From: Bacillus tianshenii
GTDB taxonomy: Bacteria; Bacillota; Bacilli; Bacillales; Bacillaceae_N
Direction of reading: 5' to 3'
Assembly: GCA_020524525.2 (NCBI GenBank)
Contig: CP129018.1
Coordinates: 1,988,115-2,052,114 of the forward strand
DNA: 64,000 nucleotides
This document shows, piece after piece, positions 9,135 to 16,711 of the stretch. The position numbers and the translations under genes are program-made. The first letter of the stretch is position 1. Each line of letters opens with the position of its first letter. Under the pieces are notes generated by a model. The model saw nothing but the letters and a program-made list of their open reading frames with translations. It did not search any database and was not told the DNA's origin.

Positions 9135-9802
9135 GCTGCACTCCTCCTTTGACCAACTGATAATTTTTTCTCTGTATATTTTACAAGCTTGGAAAGTGAA
9201 TATGTCATCACGAAATAAATTAAAGATGTAACAATAAAAAATTCTAAGAATGCAAAGTTCACACTAGCAAACCTAGCAGTACTATGCATTAATTCATTTG
9301 CAGTAATAACCGAACATAATGAAGAGTTTTTTAATGTAATGATAAATTGATTACCTAGTGGTGGTAAGCTAACTCGCATAGCTTGCGGTAAGATAACTTT
9401 TCGCATTGCCATTAGTGGACTCATACCGAGAGAACGTGCTGCTTCCATTTGACCAAACGGAATAGACTCAATACTTCCACGAAATATTTCTGATACATAC
9501 GATCCACCATAAAAACCCAAACCAATAACTGATGCCGTGAAAGCATCTAATTTCAACCCTAATTGCGGAAGTGCATAGTAAACTAAATAAAGTTGTACTA
9601 GAAGTGGTACTCCTCTTATAAATGAGATATAGGCATCAGAGATCATTTGAAGCCCTTTATACTTTGAAATTTTCATCATTGCTGAGAACATGCCGATAAC
9701 AATGGAAAATAATATGGCTAATGCAGAAATTTCTATTGTTAGCAATGATGCTTTTAAAAGAAAAGGTATATATTGTGTAACAAGCGAAAAATCAAAACTC
9801 AT
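9131..9802 (-). CDS. Polar amino acid ABC transporter permease
   Basis: 223 residues of the HisM/GlnP type, with about five hydrophobic segments. The EAA loop that contacts the ATPase is visible as [24 protein letters not shown] near the middle. The start ATG at 9802 has GGAGGGACAGC upstream. It overlaps the ATPase gene by 4 bp. A stem-loop separates it from the binding-protein gene, which would allow the binding protein to be made in excess. Membrane-embedded; forms a homodimer with two ATPases in known members. Confidence 0.92.
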   Translation of the reverse strand: MSFDFSLVTQYIPFLLKASLLTIEISALAILFSIVIGMFSAMMKISKYKGLQMISDAYISFIRGVPLLVQLYLVYYALPQLGLKLDAFTASVIGLGFYGGSYVSEIFRGSIESIPFGQMEAARSLGMSPLMAMRKVILPQAMRVSLPPLGNQFIITLKNSSLCSVITANELMHSTARFASVNFAFLEFFIVTSLIYFVMTYSLSKLVKYTEKKLSVGQRRSAA

Positions 9803-9820
9803 GCTGTCCCTCCATTTAAT

Positions 9821-9842
9821 CTCCCAACCCTAGAGCTGGGAG
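9821..9842 (-). promoter_or_regulatory. Intercistronic stem-loop between binding protein and permease genes
   Basis: CTCCCA and TGGGAG flank a short loop, with no T-run. The position, after the binding-protein stop and before the permease ribosome site, fits an mRNA-stabilising or attenuating hairpin. A comparable hairpin is present in the second amino acid transporter at 52094-52120. Confidence 0.5.
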
Positions 9843-9853
9843 AATTAGTTATT

Positions 9854-10648
9854 TTATCGAATGTCCATTCCGAACCATTTTTCACTAATTTCAGTGTATG
9901 TTCCATCTTCTTGCATTTCTTTAATAATGCTTTGAATCTCTTTTTCTAATTCATTACTTTCTTTACGAAGAGCAACACCACATTCATCTACAAATAAGTG
10001 GTCACCTACAATTTCAAATGGATAGTTCTTCTTTTTAATACCGTAAGCTGAAAGCAACTTATCTGAAATAACGGCATCGATTCTCCCATTAATCATATCC
10101 GTAAACGCTTCCACACTTGATTTATAAGTTTTTACTTCTGAACCAATTTCTCGAGCCTTTTCTTCGTAAGTTGTTCCTAAGCCTACGCCAACCGTTTTCC
10201 CTTTTAGATCTTCTTTTCCTTTAATTGATGAATCCTCTGGCACAATAATTGCTGCTCCAGATGTATAATATTGAACAAAATCTGCTTTTTGTTGTCTTTC
10301 AGGCGTGATAGACATACTTCCAAGAATAATATCGTATTTTTCTGTCAGCAAACCTGTAATAATTGCATCCCAATCCGTTGTAACTGGTTCCATTTCGACA
10401 CCTAATCTTTTTGCAATTTCCTTAGCAATATCTACATCAAAACCTACTAGCTCATTTTCTTCATTTATGTAGTTGAAAGGTGGATACTTGCCTCCCATTG
10501 CTACAGTAATCTTTCCGCGTTCCTTAATCTCATCTAATAATGTACTGTCCTCTCCTTGAGCCTCACTCGGAGCACTCGTTTCTTCGCTTCCACAAGCAGC
10601 TAACACCAATAATAGCAACATTGAGAAAATCGTTAATAATTTTTTCAA
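9854..10648 (-). CDS. Amino acid ABC transporter substrate-binding lipoprotein
   Basis: About 264 residues from a TTG at 10648, chosen because GGAGGG lies seven bases upstream; an upstream TTG at 10663 overlaps that ribosome site. The protein begins with KK, a hydrophobic stretch and the lipobox LAACG, so it is exported and lipid-anchored outside the membrane. The remainder is a bacterial extracellular solute-binding family 3 domain, for example the GFDVDIAKEIAKRLGV segment. It supplies the ligand to the permease/ATPase genes that follow. Ligand unknown: lysine, another basic amino acid or an opine. Confidence 0.9.
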   Translation of the reverse strand: MKKLLTIFSMLLLLVLAACGSEETSAPSEAQGEDSTLLDEIKERGKITVAMGGKYPPFNYINEENELVGFDVDIAKEIAKRLGVEMEPVTTDWDAIITGLLTEKYDIILGSMSITPERQQKADFVQYYTSGAAIIVPEDSSIKGKEDLKGKTVGVGLGTTYEEKAREIGSEVKTYKSSVEAFTDMINGRIDAVISDKLLSAYGIKKKNYPFEIVGDHLFVDECGVALRKESNELEKEIQSIIKEMQEDGTYTEISEKWFGMDIR

Positions 10649-10704
10649 TATTTTTCCCTCCAAATTTTAGATTGATTTAAGTGTAGAAAATTCAGACAAA
10701 TTAA

Positions 10705-10731
10705 ACTATCACCATTTTTCTAAAATGATAG
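10705..10731 (-). terminator. Weak hairpin after the opine dehydrogenase gene
   Basis: On the minus strand, CTATCATTTT pairs with AAAAT...GATAG with a 3-nt bulge, followed by TTTAATTT. It may end the dehydrogenase transcript or be part of the transporter leader. Confidence 0.35.
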
Positions 10732-10738
10732 AACTAAA

Positions 10739-10757
10739 TTCATACAAATGGATAATT
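10739..10757. promoter_or_regulatory. Candidate operator copy upstream of the ABC transporter
   Basis: Contains TACAAATGGATAATT, identical over 15 bp to the copy at 11958-11972 in front of the PucR gene. It lies about 90 bp upstream of the binding-protein start, in the opposite orientation to that gene, so it is not simply its -10 box. Confidence 0.5.
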
Positions 10758-10760
10758 ATT

Positions 10761-11858
10761 TTAATAGCCTTTTTCTACATATTGCTTAATTTCTTGAGCT
10801 GATAAATGATTAATCCCCATATCTGTCAGTTTTCTCCCTGAGTTAAAATAGTTTTCCCCGATAAGTGCAGATGCTAAATTACTAAAAGAACGCATTAAAT
10901 TTGCTGACACATTAAATTTTTCAGCAATTTCAATCCATGGGACAAACCCATATGGTACATCTTCTGTAATATAACGGTGTGTAAGGTTTTCCGGCCCCTT
11001 CGCTGTAAGATGATCAGAACTATGGATTGTATCATACCAATTATTATTTTGTTTCACATACCCCGTATCAATCACTCGTTCTAAATATGGCAAAATATCT
11101 AACCCTATCGCTTGACCAATCGCCATTCTTTCCTCATCTAGCATAGCCATTACATCAGACACACGCGGCGTCACACCTTCTTGGAAATGGTAGTACTCCC
11201 CATCTGCATACTCAATTCGTCCTGCGTTAAAAATGCAAGGGGCTACATTTAAGACCGGATTACCATTATTAAACCCTGTTTCAAGCACATTGTTTGTTAA
11301 ACAAGTATTCGGGTATAATTGTTTAAACAACTTGATAAAACGGTCATTTTGGGTAGATGGAAATGCTGAGGCATAAAGCTTTTTGACATATAATTTCACA
11401 TGTACTGCTGCTTCACCATTAATTTTCCGACACGCATAAGGAAGAGTGTTTGTTTCTGCAAGTATGTATCCTGGTTGTACATTATTTTCTTTAAATACCT
11501 TTTCAAAACATAATGTTCCGCCTGTATATCCTGGCAATATAACAATACATTGTTCAGAGCGGATATACGAGGCAATCATCTCTGCAATCTCTTGGTGAAG
11601 TTTTGCATGTGTAATAATTAAAATTACATCAGCTGATAAAACAGCTTTCTTAATATTAACCTCAACCTTTGGTGATGGTATGAGCCCTGATATTTCCCCA
11701 GTAAGCTTCAAATTTCTAGATTTAATAAGGGGGAAAATATTTTCATGATACTCTGGGTGCTCAAATACCGTAACTTGGTAGCCTTTTATCATTAAGTCAC
11801 CAGCAGCTGCATATCCTCCACTCCCTCCTCCAATTATTGTTATATTGGTATAGTTCAT
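10761..11858 (-). CDS. NAD/NADP octopine/nopaline (opine) dehydrogenase family protein
   Basis: 365 residues, the usual length. An N-terminal Rossmann fold begins with GGGSGGYAAAG at about 10-20. The C-terminal opine dehydrogenase domain carries the hallmark HRYITEDVPYGFVPW segment near 290-304. Family members reversibly make or split secondary amines (opines) from an amino acid and a 2-oxo acid. Here an amino acid importer lies downstream and a divergent PucR activator gene upstream, suggesting catabolic use of an imported opine or amino acid. A link to a lysine-derived opine is speculation from the nearby lysine genes. Confidence 0.85.
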   Translation of the reverse strand: MNYTNITIIGGGSGGYAAAGDLMIKGYQVTVFEHPEYHENIFPLIKSRNLKLTGEISGLIPSPKVEVNIKKAVLSADVILIITHAKLHQEIAEMIASYIRSEQCIVILPGYTGGTLCFEKVFKENNVQPGYILAETNTLPYACRKINGEAAVHVKLYVKKLYASAFPSTQNDRFIKLFKQLYPNTCLTNNVLETGFNNGNPVLNVAPCIFNAGRIEYADGEYYHFQEGVTPRVSDVMAMLDEERMAIGQAIGLDILPYLERVIDTGYVKQNNNWYDTIHSSDHLTAKGPENLTHRYITEDVPYGFVPWIEIAEKFNVSANLMRSFSNLASALIGENYFNSGRKLTDMGINHLSAQEIKQYVEKGY

Positions 11859-11950
11859 ACTCGATACACCTTCTTTTTAATAAGTTAATTGTGATCTTAT
11901 AAGCCATCCCATTCTCTATTCCTTATTAAAATGGATAAAATGCATAACAT

Positions 11951-11972
11951 TTCATTGTACAAATGGATAATT
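11951..11972. promoter_or_regulatory. Candidate operator between opine dehydrogenase and PucR genes
   Basis: Carries TTGTACAAATGGATAATT preceded by TTCA. It lies between the divergent genes starting at 11858 and 12035. The same motif with small changes recurs at 10739, 16656, 26757 and, more loosely, 8298. The palindromic core TTGTACAA and the placement fit a regulator site, possibly for the adjacent PucR protein. Confidence 0.5.
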
Positions 11973-12034
11973 GTAGATTACTCTTAATATTGATAGAATT
12001 TTTTCTGAATATTTTAATAAAAAAAGGTGATATG

Positions 12035-13639
12035 ATGGCCATCACGATTGAAGACATGTTGAAATTACCCTTATTGAAAGAAGCAGATTATGTAGCAGGA
12101 AGGAAAGGGCAAAAGAAGATTGTTCGTTGGGTAACCATATTAGAATTATTAGACGACATTGAACAACTTGAAGAAGGAGAATTGCTACTGACTACTGCTT
12201 TTGATTTACATTCTAGTTCAAATTTAAAGAGTAACCTTATTCCCCATTTAGCTTCACAAAAATTATCTGGAATTATCATTCAAACTGGTTACTATCTAGA
12301 GAAAATTCCCGAAGAAATGATCGAAGCCGCAAACGACTATAGCTTTCCAATTATTGAAATCCCAAAAAATGTTACCTTCTCAGAGATCACGAAAGGAATT
12401 CACAAAAATATTATCAATAAACAGTTTGAAGAAATTCATTATTCTGAACAAATATATAGAAAGTTAACGAATATAGCGATTAATAACGAAGGTTTAGAGC
12501 CCATTGCAAAAGCTGTAAGGGATTTAATCAATGGGCAATTAACGTTTTTTGATATTAATCTAAATAAACTTTGTGTATCAAAAGCTAGCTTTTCATTGCC
12601 TGAGGATTTTAGTCAAAATTTATTAAGCGAGCATAAAAAGAAGGAATCACAGGATTTGTTTGAGCTAACAAAGCTATCATTTGATAACGATTTTCATGCA
12701 ATTATTACACCTATTATGGCCAAGGGTAACATCTACGGCTATATAGTAGGTATAAAAAAGGTTCCTTTCAATAACTTTGAAGAGATCGCTATTCAACATT
12801 CATCTACAATAGGAGCATTAGAATTTATCAAACTTGCAACACTTGAAGCAAAGGATAACCAACTTAGATCTGACTTTTTGGAGCTTTTATTAACAGGTAA
12901 CTATACAGATGAAATTACGATTCATTCAAAAAGTGAAGCTCTTGGATATAAATTAGATGCAAATGATACTTGTGTTGGTATCATAAAAATTGATACATAT
13001 GAAAACATTGATTACAAGGAACGAAATAAATTAGAAAGTCAATTACAACAAACCATTTTAAAACACCTTCAGGACCATGCAATTGAAACCCTTTTTAAAT
13101 GTTTAAATGGACAGTTTATATTACTCATGACTAATTATTACCCAGACCGTTCAGACATTTCATTAATATTAGCAAAGCTGTCTGAACACATTAAACAAAA
13201 GTATGATTTAACACTTTCGATCGGAATTGGAAAATATTATAACAATATCAATGAATATCGTTTCTCCTTTAAAGAAGCACAGGAAGCATTATTTATCATT
13301 GAATCAGTTTGGAAGAAAAATAAACTGCTTCATTATAAGGATCTTGGCCTTTATAAACTATTGTTACCACTCTTACAAAACAAAGAACTAATTCAAGAGT
13401 ATCATCACAAAATTCTTAAAGACATCTTAAATAATGAAGAATTACTTGAAACACTACGCATCTACCTTGAAGATATGAAGATGAACAATGCTGCTGAAAA
13501 ATTGTTTATTCATCGCCACACATTAAAATATCGTATAAAAAAAATTGAGAAATTAACTGATCGAAAAATTCACAACTTTAAAGACAGAATTGAATTAGAA
13601 CTCGCTTTAATTATCCATAACATGCTCTACAATGAATAA
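12035..13639 (+). CDS. PucR-family transcriptional regulator (first of three)
   Basis: 534 residues from the second of two adjacent ATGs (12035), which has AAAGGTG at the better spacing; 12032 is the alternative. The N-terminal PucR domain starts MAITIEDMLKLPLLKEADYVAG. A GGDEF-like CdaR region follows (about 290-410), with GIGKYYNNINEYRFSFKEA. The C-terminal PucR-type helix-turn-helix contains FIHRHTLKYRI near the end. The family activates purine and amino acid utilisation genes. It is divergent from the opine dehydrogenase gene, and its terminator was split by an IS1182-family element. Confidence 0.9.
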   Translation: MAITIEDMLKLPLLKEADYVAGRKGQKKIVRWVTILELLDDIEQLEEGELLLTTAFDLHSSSNLKSNLIPHLASQKLSGIIIQTGYYLEKIPEEMIEAANDYSFPIIEIPKNVTFSEITKGIHKNIINKQFEEIHYSEQIYRKLTNIAINNEGLEPIAKAVRDLINGQLTFFDINLNKLCVSKASFSLPEDFSQNLLSEHKKKESQDLFELTKLSFDNDFHAIITPIMAKGNIYGYIVGIKKVPFNNFEEIAIQHSSTIGALEFIKLATLEAKDNQLRSDFLELLLTGNYTDEITIHSKSEALGYKLDANDTCVGIIKIDTYENIDYKERNKLESQLQQTILKHLQDHAIETLFKCLNGQFILLMTNYYPDRSDISLILAKLSEHIKQKYDLTLSIGIGKYYNNINEYRFSFKEAQEALFIIESVWKKNKLLHYKDLGLYKLLLPLLQNKELIQEYHHKILKDILNNEELLETLRIYLEDMKMNNAAEKLFIHRHTLKYRIKKIEKLTDRKIHNFKDRIELELALIIHNMLYNE

Positions 13640-13649
13640 ATAATCTAGA

Positions 13650-13673
13650 AAGCCCTGAAATAGTTCAGGGCTT
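13650..13673 (+). repeat. 24-bp duplication, left flank of the IS
   Basis: A 24-bp sequence with palindromic arms AAGCCCTGAA and TTCAGGGCTT that recurs exactly at 15239-15262. It is the hairpin of the PucR gene terminator without its T-run. The two copies immediately flank the inserted element. Confidence 0.85.
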
Positions 13674-13674
13674 C

Positions 13675-13711
13675 AGGCTGTCGAGAAAGTCTCGACAGCC
13701 TGTTTTTTTAC
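13675..13711 (+). terminator. Hairpin plus T-run inside the left end of the IS
   Basis: AGGCTGTCGAG pairs with CTCGACAGCCT and is followed by GTTTTTTT. It would stop transcription entering the element from the PucR gene and replaces the interrupted native terminator. Confidence 0.7.
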
Positions 13712-13732
13712 CTTATTACCGCGTTAATTTGT

Positions 13733-13738
13733 TATAAT
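13733..13738 (+). promoter_or_regulatory. -10 box of the transposase promoter
   Basis: TATAAT lies 9 bp before the first ATG of the transposase frame. No good -35 box is seen at 16-18 bp. A TTG start about 24 bp further on, behind GGCGGTGATAAGG, may be used instead of that ATG. Confidence 0.4.
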
Positions 13739-13746
13739 AGATGTAA

Positions 13747-15125
13747 ATGAAGATACAGGCGGTGATAAGGTTGTTTCATACAAATAAAGACCGACAATAC
13801 GAAATGGAGTTTGTACATATTGAAGAGCTAGTCCCAGAAGACCATCTCTTACGAAAAATTGATAAATATATTGATTTCTCCTTTATCCTTGAAAAAGTTC
13901 GTCCTTATTATTGCGAAGATAATGGGCGTCCCTCTCTCGATCCTCTCGTTCTTTTCAAAATGATGTTTATCGGCTATTTTTATGGTATTCGTTCCGAACG
14001 TCAGCTTGAACGTGAAATTCAGACAAATGTCGCTTACCGATGGTTTTTAGGGCTTCATCTAAATGATAAGGTTCCTCACCATTCAACGATTAGTTGGAAT
14101 CGGCGTACACGATTCAAAGGCACAACGGTTTTTCAAGACATTTTTGATGAAATCGTTCATCAAGCGATGAGTCATCGTATGGTCGGTGGTCGAGTGCTGT
14201 TTACGGATTCGACTCATTTGAAGGCAAATGCCAACCGACACCAATTTACACGGGAAGAAGTAGAAGAAGAAACACGGGATTATATTGATGAACTTAACAA
14301 AGCTGTGGAAGAGGATCGGATCCAGAATGGAAAAAAGCCCCTTAAACCGAAAGAGGAGGTGAAAGAAACAAAAACGATCCGCGTTAGTAAGACGGATCCT
14401 GAGAGTGGTTACCTATACCGTGAGAATAAGCCAGAAGGGTTCTTTTATTTAGATCATAGAACGACTGACCTGAAATATAATGTGATTACCGATGTTCATG
14501 TCACTCCAGGCAACCTTCACGATTCTGTTCCTTATTTGAATCGGTTAGACCTACAGGTTGAAAAGTTTGGCTTTGATTTAGAAGGTGTGGGACTGGACGC
14601 TGGTTACTTAACAATGCCGATTTGTAAGGGGTTAACTGACCGTAACATTTTTGGAGTCATTGCTCATCGTCGGTACAGTTCGACGAAAGGACTTATGCCA
14701 AAGTGGAAATTTAAATTTGATGAAGAACGAAATGTTTATGTATGTCCACAGGGAGAAACGTTAACCTATCGCACCACTACAAGAGAAGGGTACCGCGAAT
14801 ACAAATCCGATCCAAAAAGTGTGAAGAGTGTTCATTACTTGAAAGCTGTACACGGTCTAAAAATCATCAAAAGGTTCTCACCCGACACATGTGGGAGGAC
14901 CGAAAAGAACAAATCCGACGAAATCGCTTATCCAAAGAAGGAAAAGTGATTACACAAAAAAGAAGAGAAACCGTTGAGCGAAGCTTCGCAGATTCAAAAG
15001 AACTGCATGGGCTTCGCTATTGCAGGTTGAGGGGATTGGAAAATGTAAAAGAGCAGGCATTACTTACAGCTGCCTGCCAGAACATGAAAAAGATTGCCCT
15101 TCACCTATCCAGACAGAATGGATAG
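13747..15125 (+). pseudogene. IS1182-family transposase, frameshifted
   Basis: Two overlapping frames: 13747-14949 carries the N-terminal domain (PEDHLLRKIDKYIDFSFI), the first aspartate (TDSTHLKANAN) and the second (GLDAGYLTMP). The frame ending at 15125 carries the Cys-rich CEEC segment and the catalytic glutamate region ERSFADSKELHGLRY. The intact protein would be about 455 residues. The frames join at a run of five A near 14814-14818, where a 6-A run or a -1 slip restores Pro-Lys-Lys-Cys-Glu. IS1182 transposases are normally one frame, so mutation is likelier than programmed frameshifting. Confidence 0.85.
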
Positions 15126-15238
15126 GTGAAGGGGAGTATTTTTCTTTCAAATCCTCACTTCTATAGAGTAAAAATCATCCTATTTTAAAAAGTCATGAAA
15201 AAAGCTTGTAGAAAAACACAGGGTTTCTCTACAAGCTG

Positions 15239-15262
15239 AAGCCCTGAAATAGTTCAGGGCTT
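15239..15262 (+). repeat. 24-bp duplication, right flank of the IS
   Basis: Exact copy of 13650-13673. Here it is followed by a run of eight T, so this copy keeps the complete original terminator that belonged to the PucR gene. Confidence 0.85.
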
Positions 15263-15270
15263 TTTTTTAT
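15239..15270 (+). terminator. Original terminator of the PucR gene, displaced by the IS
   Basis: AAGCCCTGAA / TTCAGGGCTT stem followed by TTTTTTTT. It also ends any outward transcript from the insertion sequence and faces the minus-strand dehydrogenase-like gene. Confidence 0.8.
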
Positions 15271-16401
15271 CTTATCAACTCAATTTGATTCCCTTCAAAA
15301 TAATCAATTGTTGCCCGATATAATGCCCGCTCATACTTATCGTTAGCATTTGGATTCAATTGATAACCTTCAGTGATTAATAACTCAACGAATGGGAAAA
15401 TTTTTTCTCCATATACCTCCATACATTCTTTTGCCATTACCCCAGGCCATGCATTACAACTTACAGTCTTACGTTTATGAGTTGTGTCTATCATTTCTGG
15501 AATACCTTCATTCCAATCTTTATCATCTACATGAAATATATATTTTTCCAAACTTCCATGTGCTAGTCCTTCAATAGATTTTACTTGAGTTCCCGTTTCC
15601 CTAATTTCATATGGGTCTGCAGTTAAATCCAAGATAATTGCTTCTTCTGGTAAATAACCAATCCATTCATTTGGAATGATTGTTAAAGTACTGTCTGGTC
15701 GTTTTGTTGCATCAACTAACAAATCAGTTTCTTTTAATACTTGTTTAATTTGATTATCATGTGGAGTTATTTCTTTTTCTAAAAACTCCACACGAAGTCC
15801 TTCAACACCTTTTTCTTTAAACCCTAACTGATTGTACTGTTGGTAAGCATAGCGTGCAGCCTGGAATCCTAAATTCCCCATACCTAATATTGAAATATGT
15901 ATAGCTTTTTGATCAAAATACCCTTTATCAACTAATTTATTTAATTCCTGGGAAACTAGTATAAATACCACCTAACGCTGTCATTTCATATGTAACCATC
16001 ATTCTTTGATTTTTATCATCAACAATTCCATCTAATGAAAAGCTATGGATCTTTTGCTCCTTCAACTTATTAAGGAGTAAAGGCCGGGTTTCATAATGTA
16101 ACATTGATAATAATCCAGCATGAGGCTTAATCAAGTCTAGCGATTCAAACTCAGGTACGCGAATAACAATTATTAAATCTTGTTTAAATACTTCTTCACG
16201 TTCTGCAAAAACAATCCGATCGTTTTGTTCTAAATAGTCTTCTTCTGTATAACCAAGCTTTTCTCCATATCCTTTTTCTAAAAAACAATCACAATTATAT
16301 TGTTTTAATTTTCTGAAAAATACTGGTAAAAAATCACGTTTTTCTTCTTGTTCTTTATCCATAATCGGAAATCCTATATTTTTAATAACAGCTGAAGTCA
16401 A
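15267..16401 (-). pseudogene. Alanine dehydrogenase/PNT-like (or saccharopine dehydrogenase-like) NAD(P) oxidoreductase, split by a frameshift
   Basis: A 154-residue frame from a TTG at 16401 (behind AGGGGG) resembles the N-terminal AlaDH/PNT domain: the EEKRDFLPVFFRKL start and the LLSMLHYETRPLLLNKL helix. A second frame (15971 to 15267) resembles the C-terminal NAD-binding domain with ILGMGNLGFQAARYAY and DLTADPYE. Together they give about 375 residues, typical of this superfamily. They overlap near 15937-15971; removing one base joins them. Members interconvert amino acids and 2-oxo acids (alanine, saccharopine). The exact substrate is unknown. Sequencing error is possible. Confidence 0.7.
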
Positions 16402-16463
16402 AATATTGTTCCCCCTCTAATATTAGTTATTGCATATTATAAAAGGAAGGAAAGGGGATTAGT

Positions 16464-16565
16464 ATGACCATCAAGCATAAAAAAAATTCTGATTTTTATA
16501 CAAAAGGAGAAAATTTACCGCATAGAGAGAGTAGGTTTGAAACGCTCTCTCTTTCTTTTTACTGA
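16464..16565 (+). CDS. Possible 33-residue peptide
   Basis: ATG at 16464 follows AAAGGGG at good spacing and runs 33 codons to a TGA. The peptide is basic at the start (MTIKHKKNSDFY). Its 3' part encodes a terminator hairpin, so translation would affect termination. It may be a leader peptide, a gene remnant or chance. I do not recognise it. Confidence 0.25.
   Translation: MTIKHKKNSDFYTKGENLPHRESRFETLSLSFY
16523..16560 (+). terminator. Plus-strand terminator upstream of the second PucR gene
   Basis: AGAGAGAG and CTCTCTCT form a stem around a 13-nt loop and are followed by TTCTTTTT. The remainder of the 310-bp gap 16402-16711 holds the short frame at 16464 and a motif shared with other promoters at 16656. 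Confidence 0.6.
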
Positions 16566-16655
16566 AGGGTTCTTCACTTTTGACTTATTTGTAGATAAAA
16601 ACTTTAATTTCAAACTCTGTATTATAATCCAAAAAACACAAACAACAAATGTAAA

Positions 16656-16678
16656 TTCATTGTACATCATGTATAATT
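16656..16678. promoter_or_regulatory. Candidate operator/-10 region of the second PucR gene
   Basis: TTCATTGTACA is identical to 11951-11961, and the following ATG.ATAATT matches after a 1-nt shift. It includes TATAAT at 16672-16677, usable as a -10 box, so a bound regulator would overlap the promoter. Confidence 0.5.
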
Positions 16679-16711
16679 ACACGTAAGACTTATTAATAGA
16701 AAGGGGTATCT

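Larger units (their letters stand above)
13674..15238 (+). mobile_element. IS1182-family insertion sequence inserted in a terminator
   Basis: 1565 bp, within the known IS1182-family size range. The ends are imperfect inverted repeats: left CAGGCTGTCGAGAAAG, right (reverse complement) CAGCTTGTAGAGAAAC, 12 of 16 matching. Each end also contains an internal hairpin. The element is flanked by an exact 24-bp duplication of a terminator hairpin. The family is reported to make variable target duplications; from memory these range from none to tens of bp. It holds one transposase gene, now in two frames. No cargo is present. Confidence 0.88.
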
